15,224 bases of DNA, taken from assembly GCA_900552955.1 (NCBI GenBank), contig USBO01000033.1, positions 1-15,224 on the forward strand, given 5' to 3'. Shown here in pieces: positions 6,483-13,013 of this stretch. Every line of letters begins with the position of its first letter. Position 1 is the first letter of the stretch. The position numbers were made by a program, and so were the translations under genes. The notes below the pieces were generated by a model. The model searched no databases. It saw nothing but the letters and a program-made list of their open reading frames with translations, and was not told where the DNA came from. Source of the stretch: an uncultured Alistipes sp. Lineage in GTDB: Bacteria; Bacteroidota; Bacteroidia; Bacteroidales; Rikenellaceae.

Positions 6483-7276
6483 ACCTTCACGTTTTCATTC
6501 GGTTCGGGGGCGAGCAGGCGGCGCATCTCCTCCATGCGTCCGTAATCCGTCTGGTCGGCCTGCACGGGCTGCACCGAGACATATCCGTGGGCGAGCGCCC
6601 ACTCGTCGGTCTCTTCCGATTCGCGTTCGCTGTTGACGAACTCGCCCGTGAGCCACAGATAGTCGCGTCCGTGGGGATCCTGCCGGCAGACGAACTGTTC
6701 GCGCCACAGGCCCCGTGCCTGACGGCAGATGCGGATGCCGCGGATCGTCTCGGGCGCTCCCGAGGGGATATTGACGTTGAGGCAGAGCGGCAGCCCGACG
6801 GGGCCTTCCAGCACCTCGCGGACGATGCGTTCGGCCCAGATGCGCGCAGCCGTGAAATCGGCGTCCGGCCGGTGGTCGGTCAGCGACAGCCCGATGGCCG
6901 GACAGCCGTAGAAGCTCCCTTCGATGGCGGCGCCCATCGTCCCCGAGTAGAGCAGCGCCGCGGCCGAGTTGGCGCCGTGGTTGATGCCCGAGAGCACCAG
7001 ATCGACCCTGCGGTCGCGCAGCAGGTGGTCGAAGGCGACCTTCACGCAGTCGACCGGCGTGCCGCCCACGGCATAGACCTCGACACCCTCCTCCTCGCGC
7101 ACCTTGCGCACGAACAGGGGCGAGAGCATCGTGAAAGCATGGCTCATACCGCTCTGCGGGCGTTCGGGAGCCACCGCGACGACCCGTCCGAAGCGGCGGG
7201 CCACCGCGATGAGGGCCTCCAGGCCGCGTGCGTCGTAGCCGTCGTCGTTGGTCAGAAAAATCAATCGTTCGTTCAT
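6479..7276 (-). CDS. surE: 5'/3'-nucleotidase SurE
   Basis: A 265-residue metal-dependent nucleoside monophosphate phosphatase of the SurE family, linked to nucleotide recycling and stationary-phase survival. The active site is complete: TNDDG (9-13) gives the metal-binding Asp11-Asp12, QSGMSHAFT (41-49) contributes Ser42, and LSGINHGAN (95-103) contributes Asn99. GGTPVDCVKVAFDHLL (71-86) and SGTMGAAIEG (111-120) are also family-typical. The chosen start gives MNERLIFLTNDDG, the usual distance to the metal site. An in-frame ATG 12 codons upstream (7312) would put a -7-like promoter element inside the gene and is less likely. First gene of surE-kinase-regulator; it overlaps the kinase by 4 bp. 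Confidence 0.97.
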   Translation of the reverse strand: MNERLIFLTNDDGYDARGLEALIAVARRFGRVVAVAPERPQSGMSHAFTMLSPLFVRKVREEEGVEVYAVGGTPVDCVKVAFDHLLRDRRVDLVLSGINHGANSAAALLYSGTMGAAIEGSFYGCPAIGLSLTDHRPDADFTAARIWAERIVREVLEGPVGLPLCLNVNIPSGAPETIRGIRICRQARGLWREQFVCRQDPHGRDYLWLTGEFVNSERESEETDEWALAHGYVSVQPVQADQTDYGRMEEMRRLLAPEPNENVKV

Positions 7277-7281
7277 AGCAA

Positions 7282-7289
7282 CAAATATA
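7282..7289 (-). promoter_or_regulatory. -7-like element directly before surE
   Basis: On the minus strand this reads TATATTTG, followed by only five bases (TTGCT) and then the surE ATG. If active with normal spacing, transcription would begin at or next to the start codon. No clear TTTG-type -33 element is present at 19-21 bp, so the promoter may be weak or coincidental. Confidence 0.45.
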
Positions 7290-7453
7290 GGCAAAATCCG
7301 TGAAAATCCCATCGTTTTTCGCCCGGCTCTCCGCTCGGGTGTCTTCGTGCGCGGTCGGCGGGAGGTCCGGCACCGGTTTTGGCAGGGTGCGGAGGCTGCG
7401 CGGACGGACGGTCGTTTTTTGCCGGTAATTTTTTCATTTTCGACGAAATGTCG
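7290..7453. other. Divergent surE/yebC intergenic region with unexplained GC-rich core
   Basis: The ends are A/T-rich promoter DNA, but about 7320-7410 is GC-rich like coding sequence. It contains a possible bulged stem (CCGGCACC near 7372 with GGTGCGG near 7387) and ends in a T6 run at 7415-7420. I find no convincing ORF: the open frame on the plus strand overlaps surE antisense and has no family features. It may be a remnant or a small RNA; neither is shown. Confidence 0.3.
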
Positions 7454-7461
7454 TAATTTTG
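7454..7461 (+). promoter_or_regulatory. -7 element of the yebC promoter
   Basis: TAATTTTG matches TAnnTTTG exactly, 38 bp before the yebC ATG, in an A/T-rich stretch that follows GC-rich DNA. The -33 region (about 7429-7434) is only a T run. Predicted leader about 30 nt, ending in an A-rich start region with no Shine-Dalgarno sequence. Confidence 0.65.
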
Positions 7462-7498
7462 CATCACTGTTGAAAATACTAACGAAACGATAACCATC

Positions 7499-8227
7499 AT
7501 GGGACGAGCATTTGAGTACCGCAAGGCGCGCAAACTGAAACGGTGGGGCAACATGGCCCGCACCTTTACCAAAATCGGCAAGGAGATCGAGATCGCCGTC
7601 AAGTCGGGCGGCCCCGATCCCACGGCCAACGTCCGCCTGCGTATTCTGATTCAGAATGCCAAGGCCGAGAACATGCCCAAGGAGAATGTCGAGCGTGCGA
7701 TCAAGCGCGCCGTGTCGAAGGATACGTCCGACTACAAGGAGGTGGTCTATGAAGGATACGGCCCCCACGGCATCGCCTTTCTGGTCGAGACCGCCACGGA
7801 CAACACCAACCGCACGGTGGCCAGCATGCGCATGTACTTCAACAAGTGCGGCGGTGCGCTGGGTACGTCGGGCAGCGTGGCCTTCATGTTCGAGCACAAA
7901 TGCTCGTTCAAGTTCCGCGTTCCGGCCGGCACCGATTTCGAGGAGCTGGAGCTGAACATGATCGACACGGGCGTGGACGACTTCTGCCCCGAGGACGAGA
8001 CGACGGTGACGGTCGAAGCGCCTTACGAGCAGTTCGGCGCGATCCAGAAGTGGCTGGAGGACAATAATTACGAGATCGTGTCGGGCGAATCGGTGCGCAT
8101 CCCGACCGACACCAAGGAGCTGGACGCCGAAGGCCGCGAGTCGATCGAGAAACTGGTCGAGAAGCTCGAGGAGGACGACGACGTGGTGAACGTCTACCAC
8201 AACATGAAGGAGGCCGACGAGGAGTAG
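7499..8227 (+). CDS. yebC: YebC/PmpR-family protein (TACO1-like)
   Basis: A 242-residue member of the conserved YebC family. The N-terminal signature is clear: MGRAFEYRKARKLKRWGNMAR, then FTKIGKEI and the helical KAENMPKENVERAIKRA (residues about 56-72). It is followed by VYEGYGPHGIAFLVE (83-97), TDNTNRTVA and the KCGGALGTSGSVAFMF region (about 116-131), and ends in an acidic tail (EEDDDVVNVYHNMKEADEE). Annotation often says 'probable transcriptional regulator', but the mitochondrial homolog TACO1 activates translation and the family is increasingly linked to ribosome function, so a translation role is more likely. Length is typical. It is divergent from surE and ends at an intrinsic terminator 21 bp downstream. 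Confidence 0.97.
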   Translation: MGRAFEYRKARKLKRWGNMARTFTKIGKEIEIAVKSGGPDPTANVRLRILIQNAKAENMPKENVERAIKRAVSKDTSDYKEVVYEGYGPHGIAFLVETATDNTNRTVASMRMYFNKCGGALGTSGSVAFMFEHKCSFKFRVPAGTDFEELELNMIDTGVDDFCPEDETTVTVEAPYEQFGAIQKWLEDNNYEIVSGESVRIPTDTKELDAEGRESIEKLVEKLEEDDDVVNVYHNMKEADEE

Positions 8228-8248
8228 CGGCCGCTCCGCAGATTTTAC

Positions 8249-8280
8249 AGGCCGTTTTCCGAGGGAGAGCGGCCTTTTTT
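8249..8280 (+). terminator. Intrinsic terminator of yebC
   Basis: AGGCCG (8249-8254) pairs with CGGCCT (8270-8275). The stem extends inward by weaker A-U, G-U and two G-C pairs (8255-8260 with 8264-8269) to a 3-nt loop. A T6 run (8275-8280) closes it. Confidence 0.85.
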
Positions 8281-8304
8281 CGAACCAGAACGAACAATTC
8301 CGAT

Positions 8305-9213
8305 ATGAGAGAATTTCGCCGTTTCGCGCTCTGCGCGTTCGCTTTGCTTGCGGTGCTCGCGCTGCGTGCGCAGCCCGAAGCACCCAACTTTCCGCTGCCC
8401 GTGCAGCCCGACACGCTCCGTATTCTGGGTGTGGGCAACAGCTTCACCGACGACGGCATGATGTATCTGCCCGAGCTGCTCGAGGCGGCCGGCATCCGCA
8501 ACGTCGTGCTGGGACGCCTCTATCATCCGGGCTGTTCGCTGCGGCAGCACTGCGAGTTCGATGCCGCCGACGCTCCGAAGTACATCTATTATAAGTCGAC
8601 CGCAAATCGCTGGACGACCCGCTCCGAGGCGGCCACGCTGCGCGAGGCGGTGGGCGACGAGCCGTGGGACGTGCTCGTCCTGCAGCAGGCGTCGCACCAC
8701 TCGGGAGTCTACGTGACCTACCATCCGTGGCTCGAGCGGCTCATCGAACGCGTGCGCCTCCACTGCCCCAATGCCGGCGCCTGCGTGGCGTGGCAGATGA
8801 CGTGGGCCTACGGATCGGGCTCCGACCACGGCGCCTTCCCCAAGTACGACAACGACCAGCGGCAGATGTATGCGGCCATCGTCGACGTCGCGCGGCGCGT
8901 GACGGCCGAATGCGGGATCGCCGCGATCGTCCCGACGGGTACGGCGATCCAGAACCTGCGGGCGGGCGAGTTCGTCAACCCGCCGCTCGACTTCACGCGC
9001 GACGGCTACCACCTCGACACGGGCTGCGGCCGTTACACGGCGGCCTGCACGTGGTTTCAGGCGCTCGTGGCGCCCTGTCTGCGCACCGACGTGGCGGGCA
9101 ATGCGTTCCGTCCCGACGCGAGCAAGCACACGCGCGTGACCGACGCCAGCGCCGACGCCTGCCAGCAGGCGGCCCGCAAGGCCTGCGTGCGGCGTTTCGC
9201 GGTGTGGAAGTAG
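8305..9213 (+). CDS. Secreted DUF4886 protein, SGNH-hydrolase-like
   Basis: A 302-residue exported protein. The signal peptide is clear: MREFRRF, hydrophobic ALCAFALLAVLAL, with probable cleavage after RAQ (about residue 22-23). ILGVGNSFTDDG (40-51) carries a GNSF block with candidate nucleophile Ser46, and RDGYHLD (232-238) carries an Asp-x-x-His pair (Asp233, His236). This pairing is what SGNH/GDSL esterases show in blocks I and V. DVLVLQQASHHSG (about 121-133) fits the middle of the fold. These features match the DUF4886 proteins common in gut Bacteroidota, often near polysaccharide genes, although none are here. A carbohydrate-ester substrate is inference. The start lies only 24 bp past the yebC terminator with no visible promoter, so it may depend on readthrough. 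Confidence 0.82.
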   Translation: MREFRRFALCAFALLAVLALRAQPEAPNFPLPVQPDTLRILGVGNSFTDDGMMYLPELLEAAGIRNVVLGRLYHPGCSLRQHCEFDAADAPKYIYYKSTANRWTTRSEAATLREAVGDEPWDVLVLQQASHHSGVYVTYHPWLERLIERVRLHCPNAGACVAWQMTWAYGSGSDHGAFPKYDNDQRQMYAAIVDVARRVTAECGIAAIVPTGTAIQNLRAGEFVNPPLDFTRDGYHLDTGCGRYTAACTWFQALVAPCLRTDVAGNAFRPDASKHTRVTDASADACQQAARKACVRRFAVWK

Positions 9214-9231
9214 CCCTGCGGACGAAAACGA

Positions 9232-9266
9232 AAAGGGAGGCGCTCATGCGAAGCGTCTCCCTTTTT
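9232..9266. terminator. Bidirectional terminator between convergent genes
   Basis: A 13-bp stem with one G-U pair (9232-9244 with 9252-9264) and 7-nt loop CATGCGA. It is flanked by T5 (9262-9266) on the right and A-rich sequence (about 9224-9234) on the left. It can therefore stop transcription of both the DUF4886 gene (plus) and the TonB receptor (minus). Confidence 0.88.
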
Positions 9267-9286
9267 CGTATGCCTGTGCGGCGCGT

Positions 9287-11623
9287 TCAGAAGCGGATCT
9301 TGGCGCCGACGAACCAGCTGCGCGGCAGCGACGGCCCGTACACGTAACCGGAATCGCGCTCCCACCCCTGGTCGAAATCCGACTGGTAGGCGTCGAAGAG
9401 GTTCTGCACGCCGGCGTTGAGTTGCAGAGTGAGTGTCCGCAGGATCGGGAACTCGTAGGCCAGCTTGATGTTCAGTGCGAAGAAGTCGGGCGTGGTGACT
9501 GCCACGTCGACCGGCGTGCCCGATCCCGCGGCGTGCTGGACGAGCATGCGGCCCGTGTAGGTGCCCGACAGCGAGATGTCGAACCGCTCGACGGGGATGA
9601 ACGTGGCCGTCAGATAGCCGTACCAGTCGGGCGTGCGGAACATGCGGCGCTCGTCGGGCGCGTCGTCGCTCCAGCGCTGCGCGTGTTCGTAGCGGCTGCG
9701 CTGCCACGTGATGCCGGCCTGGAGGTCGCACCAGCGGGCGAAGGCTGCTTTCGCCTCGACGTTGACGCCCGCCACCGTGGCGCCGCCGCCGTTGTAGCGT
9801 TCGAGCACCGTCTCGCCCTGGGCGTTGGGATCGGGCAGGTAGCGCGTGGCGAAGATGTGGTCGAGCGAGGTGTAGAACCCTTCGACGAGCAGGTTGGTCT
9901 CCACGCTGCCGAACGTGTGGTAGAGGTCGGCCGAGGCGCTCAGGCTGTTCGAACGCTCCTCGCGCAGGTCGGGCGCGAGCTGCGTCACCACGCGCTCGCC
10001 GCCCACGAGGGCGATGTGGAGGTCTTCGTCGAAGGTCTGCGGCGCGCGGAAGCCGCCGGCGTAGTTCAGCCGCAGGTTGATCCGCTCGGTGGGGTTGTAG
10101 CGCAGATTAATGCGCGGCGAGAAGATCACGTGGTCGACCATGTTGTGTTTGTCGAAGCGTCCGCCGAGCAGGAAGCTCCACTTGCGTGCCTTCCACTCGT
10201 TCTGAATCACGCCGCTGAGGATGTGCACCCGCTGGTCGGTGCGCATGTCGTAGCCGATGGTCACGTCTTCGATGCGGTCGTAGCTGTGCTCCGCGCCCAG
10301 CGTCAGCTCGGAGGGCAGGAAGAGCAGCCGTTCGAAACATTGCAGGAACTGCGCGCCGCTGACGACCGTCACTCCGTCGGTGCGGCCGTAGGCCTTGCGG
10401 GCGTTGGCGAGCTCCTCGTCGGTGGCTCCCTCGCCCGTGCCGCCGTAGTAGCTCTTGCGTGCGGTCTGCTGCACGGCCGAGTAGATGCTCAGATGGCGCG
10501 TGCGGTCGTCGCGCGAGCGGAGGTCGAAGGCCACCGAGGCGCCGTTGATGTTGTGGTCGGTCTGCTCGGTGATGTTGGATTCGTGGGCCGGCAGGTCGAG
10601 CCGGTTGCCGCCGCGGCGGAACTCGTTGATGCCGTGGTATTCGAGCGTCAGTTTCGAGTGGTCGCCCGTGCGCAGGTACGACCGCATGCCGAACATCTGA
10701 TTCCGCAGTTCGGGCAGCTCGGTGTAGCCGTCGCCGTCGTGGTCGTAGCCCGAGCGGAAGCGGTTCTGGCCGTAGACGTAGATGCCCGCCTTGCGGTTCC
10801 TGCTCACCAGCGAGGCGTTGACCGTCGAGTTGTTGTCGTAGGCGCCGCTGCATCCCACGGACATGAGCGTGTGGCCGATCTCGGCCCAGTCGCGCAGCGG
10901 CTCCTTGGTGATGATGTTGATCGTGCCGCCGATGGCCGAGGCGCCGAAGAGCGCCGAACCGCCGCCGCGGATCACCTCCACGCGCTCGATCATGTTGGCC
11001 GGTATCTGTTCCAGACCGTAGACGCCGTTGAGCGCCGAGAAGATCGGCCGCGAGTCGAGCAGAATCTGCGAATAGTGACCGTCGAGACCGTTGATGCGCA
11101 CCTGCGCGAAGCCGCAGTTCTGGCACCCGTCCTCGACGCGCACGCCCGGCTGGAAGCTCAGTCCGTCGGCCAGCGTTGCGGCGTTTGTTCGTTCGAAGAG
11201 CTTGCTGTTGAGGATGTTGACCAGCGACGGGGTCTCCTTGCGGATGACCGAGTTGCGGTCGACTTCGACCACGACTTTGCCGACTTCGACGGCCTGCTCC
11301 TCCAGCTCGAAATTGAGCTCCGTCGTGGAGTGGGCGCTCAGCGTGACGCTCCGCTCGGCAGTCTTGTAACCGACGGACTGCACCACGACGGTGAGCGGCC
11401 GTCCCACCGGCAGGTCGCCCAGCAGGTAGTGGCCCGAGGCGTCGGTCGTGGTGCCGAGCGTCGTGCCTTTGATCGTTACGGTGATGTACGGAAGATGTTC
11501 GCCGCTGCGGCCGTCGACGACGTGTCCGATCAGAATGGCTTCGGTCTCCTTTGCGGCAGTGGAGTCTGCATATGCCGTGAGGCTGCCGAGCAGCATGCCC
11601 AGCAGCAGAATGTATGATTTCAT
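9287..11623 (-). CDS. TonB-dependent outer-membrane receptor (CarboxypepD_reg-like N-domain)
   Basis: A 778-residue outer-membrane active transporter. Signal peptide at 1-19 (MKSYILLLGMLLGSLTAYA). A carboxypeptidase-regulatory-like beta domain follows at about 30-110 (LIGHVVDGRSGEHLPYITV, then TTTDASGHYLLGDLP). The plug is at about 125-240 (QVRINGLDGHYSQILLDSRP, ERVEVIRGGGSALFGASAIGG, TINIITKEP), and the 22-strand barrel runs from there to the end, closing in the terminal Phe of GAKIRF. This is not a SusC-type receptor: it is shorter and has no SusD partner. The plug carries Cys167 and Cys170 in DGCQNCGF, a CxxC motif that could bind metal or form a disulfide. The substrate is unknown; heme, cobalamin or a metal chelate are possible. 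It follows the small Cys-rich membrane protein by 82 bp with no promoter of its own. Confidence 0.95.
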   Translation of the reverse strand: MKSYILLLGMLLGSLTAYADSTAAKETEAILIGHVVDGRSGEHLPYITVTIKGTTLGTTTDASGHYLLGDLPVGRPLTVVVQSVGYKTAERSVTLSAHSTTELNFELEEQAVEVGKVVVEVDRNSVIRKETPSLVNILNSKLFERTNAATLADGLSFQPGVRVEDGCQNCGFAQVRINGLDGHYSQILLDSRPIFSALNGVYGLEQIPANMIERVEVIRGGGSALFGASAIGGTINIITKEPLRDWAEIGHTLMSVGCSGAYDNNSTVNASLVSRNRKAGIYVYGQNRFRSGYDHDGDGYTELPELRNQMFGMRSYLRTGDHSKLTLEYHGINEFRRGGNRLDLPAHESNITEQTDHNINGASVAFDLRSRDDRTRHLSIYSAVQQTARKSYYGGTGEGATDEELANARKAYGRTDGVTVVSGAQFLQCFERLLFLPSELTLGAEHSYDRIEDVTIGYDMRTDQRVHILSGVIQNEWKARKWSFLLGGRFDKHNMVDHVIFSPRINLRYNPTERINLRLNYAGGFRAPQTFDEDLHIALVGGERVVTQLAPDLREERSNSLSASADLYHTFGSVETNLLVEGFYTSLDHIFATRYLPDPNAQGETVLERYNGGGATVAGVNVEAKAAFARWCDLQAGITWQRSRYEHAQRWSDDAPDERRMFRTPDWYGYLTATFIPVERFDISLSGTYTGRMLVQHAAGSGTPVDVAVTTPDFFALNIKLAYEFPILRTLTLQLNAGVQNLFDAYQSDFDQGWERDSGYVYGPSLPRSWFVGAKIRF

Positions 11624-11659
11624 GGATAGTATGATGGGTTAGATGATAAAAACGGATGC

Positions 11660-11701
11660 CCGATCGCGGGATCGGCGCTGCGTCACCGCACGCCTGTGCG
11701 G
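11660..11701 (-). promoter_or_regulatory. Tandem hairpins between the small protein and the receptor gene
   Basis: Two 6-bp GC stems with 4-nt loops: CCGCAC/GTGCGG (11686-11701) and CCGATC/GATCGG (11660-11675). On the minus strand the second is followed, after 6 nt, by TTTTTATC, a weak terminator-like tract, before the receptor start. It could lower receptor transcript relative to the upstream gene; this is inference. Confidence 0.4.
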
Positions 11702-11705
11702 CGGG

Positions 11706-12029
11706 TCAGACCAGGGCAGGAGGCGCCCGTAGACCGTAGAGGTGCACGACGGGCGAAGAGCCGCCCGCGGGACAGCATGCGTAGGGACGCTCCTCGATGA
11801 CGCTGACGAGCGTCAGCAGAAAGGGTGCCGTCTCGGTGAAGGCCGCCAGATGGAAATGGCAGATCAGACAGTACTCTTCGACAACGGAGTCGCTGCCCGA
11901 GGCGGCGCACTCGACGCGCGAGAGCGGGTCGTTGGTGTGGACGTCGAGTGCTTTGCCTACGTAGACGTTGACGATGGCGAGCGCCATCATCGCGGCAATC
12001 AGGATCTTATAGCACGGTTTCCGTCTCAT
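11706..12029 (-). CDS. Small Cys/His-rich membrane protein upstream of TonB receptor
   Basis: A 107-residue protein. One membrane segment or uncleaved signal anchor at about 8-26 (KILIAAMMALAIVNVYVG) follows a basic start MRRKPCYK. The exported part has His31, Cys41, a YCLICHFHL block (53-61: Cys54, Cys57, His58, His60), Cys85-Cys86, His96 and a C-terminal GLRAPPAL. The CxxC-H arrangement plus terminal RAPP recalls small DUF2946-like proteins found near receptor and copper genes; that comparison is from memory and not verified. Its promoter (12049-12056) also serves the receptor. Metal binding or metal-dependent assistance of the receptor is inference. The frame, start and promoter agree, so a real gene is likely. 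Confidence 0.75.
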   Translation of the reverse strand: MRRKPCYKILIAAMMALAIVNVYVGKALDVHTNDPLSRVECAASGSDSVVEEYCLICHFHLAAFTETAPFLLTLVSVIEERPYACCPAGGSSPVVHLYGLRAPPALV

Positions 12030-12048
12030 GGGTTGTCGAAGTCCGTTG

Positions 12049-12082
12049 CAAAGGTAGTAAAAAACGTCGGTAGAACGACAAG
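12049..12082 (-). promoter_or_regulatory. Promoter of the small protein/TonB receptor unit
   Basis: On the minus strand TACCTTTG (complement of 12049-12056) is an exact TAnnTTTG element, and CTTG (complement of 12079-12082) lies 22 bp upstream as a -33 candidate. The predicted leader is about 14 nt. Confidence 0.7.
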
Positions 12083-12087
12083 GCGGA

Positions 12088-12127
12088 GGCCGATTTCCGG
12101 AAATTTACATTCGTCGGCGGATCGGCC
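12088..12127. repeat. 12-bp perfect palindrome inside a 7-bp inverted repeat
   Basis: ATTTCCGGAAAT (12093-12104) is a perfect palindrome located 11 bp upstream of the -33 candidate of the small protein/receptor promoter, a normal operator or activator position. A second inverted repeat, GGCCGAT (12088-12094) and ATCGGCC (12121-12127), spans most of this gap and ends next to the lipid-kinase stop. No U-run follows on the minus strand, so terminator use is doubtful. Confidence 0.5.
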
Positions 12128-12128
12128 G

Positions 12129-13007
12129 CTATTCGCTGCCGGCGGGTTTGCGGGGACAGACCACGTGCAGCAGCCCGGGCAGACAGCGGATGTCGAGCGG
12201 GAAGCGTGCGCCGCGCTGCCCGTCGACGTCGGTGGGTTCGTCGACCGGCGAGGTGATGCGCAGCGTCGCGGCGCGCAGGTGTTTCACGCTGCGGGGATGG
12301 CCGCCGCAGAGGTAGCGCACCATGGCGAAGCATGAGACGAAGAAGTTGCGTTTCTCGAGCAGCAGGCAGTCGAACAGTCCGTCGCGCACGCTCGAGGTGC
12401 CCGCCAGGCGGAAGCCGCCGGCCGTCTCGCCGTTGAAGACGAGCGCCATGAGCGCACGGAAGTCGAACTCCTCGCACTCGGTGCGCACGTGCAGCGGCAC
12501 GGCGTGCATCGACCGCAGCTCCTTGATCCCCTCGATGATGTAGGCCAGCTTGCCGAGCCGGTGCTTGCGTTCGTCGGGCGTGCGCTGCGAGGTGGTCGTG
12601 AAGATGCCGAACGAGAAGATGTTGACGAAATGCAGCCCGTTGACCACGCCGCAGTCGAGCGCCTGCACCTCGCCCCCGGCGATCTGGCGGGCCGCCGCGA
12701 GCGGATCCTTCGACATGCCCACGATGCCGGCGAAGTCGTTGGCCGTGCCGGCGGGGAGGATGCCCAGTTCGAGCGACAGCCCCCGCTCGCGCATCCGGTT
12801 GACGACGTAGTTGACCGTGCCGTCGCCGCCCGCGACCACCACGCGCCGGATGTCGGGGTGCGCGTCGAAGGGGTTGCGGCCGAAGTCGATCGGCTCGGGA
12901 GCGAGCTCCCAGCCGTTGTCGGCGAAGATGCGTACGATCTCCGCCACGCTGCGGGCGATGCGGCCGCGTCCGGCGGCGGTGTTGTAGAGGAAGAGTGCTT
13001 TTTGCAT
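12129..13007 (-). CDS. Diacylglycerol/lipid kinase family protein (DAGK catalytic domain)
   Basis: A 292-residue soluble or membrane-associated lipid kinase of the DgkB/YegS type. The nucleotide site is clear: VVVAGGDGTVN (56-66) and LPAGTANDFA (84-93). Further matches are LDCGVVNGLHFVNIFSFGIF (split at about 117-136), ALVFNGETAGGF with a diacidic-poor loop, and the C-terminal beta region SPVDEPTDVDGQRG (about 259-272), equivalent to the 'DGE/DGQ' return of the ATP domain. It probably phosphorylates diacylglycerol or a related lipid, recycling products of envelope synthesis; the exact substrate cannot be read from sequence. It starts 6 bp after the apbE stop, so it is co-transcribed with apbE. 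Length is normal for the family. Confidence 0.93.
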   Translation of the reverse strand: MQKALFLYNTAAGRGRIARSVAEIVRIFADNGWELAPEPIDFGRNPFDAHPDIRRVVVAGGDGTVNYVVNRMRERGLSLELGILPAGTANDFAGIVGMSKDPLAAARQIAGGEVQALDCGVVNGLHFVNIFSFGIFTTTSQRTPDERKHRLGKLAYIIEGIKELRSMHAVPLHVRTECEEFDFRALMALVFNGETAGGFRLAGTSSVRDGLFDCLLLEKRNFFVSCFAMVRYLCGGHPRSVKHLRAATLRITSPVDEPTDVDGQRGARFPLDIRCLPGLLHVVCPRKPAGSE

Positions 13008-13013
13008 GACGGG

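Noticed and set aside
7248..7493. 81-codon plus-strand frame in the surE/yebC gap
   Set aside because: It overlaps the start of surE antisense, has no start-region signal and no family features. The yebC promoter lies inside its end.
8227..8240. GCGGCCGC palindrome right after the yebC stop
   Set aside because: Eight-base GC palindromes are expected by chance at this GC content, and no function is suggested beyond lying before the terminator.
7277..8383. Upstream extension of the surE frame to 634 codons, running antisense through yebC
   Set aside because: SurE needs its NDDG motif about 10 residues from the start, and yebC on the other strand is a complete conserved gene. The extension is an open antisense frame only.
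9422..11617. Long plus-strand open frame (731 codons) antisense to almost the whole TonB receptor gene
   Set aside because: Its composition is low-complexity (Ala/Val/Asp/Arg-rich repeats) with no recognisable domain. The opposite strand encodes a complete TonB receptor with all motifs. High GC third positions remove stop codons from one antisense frame, which explains it.
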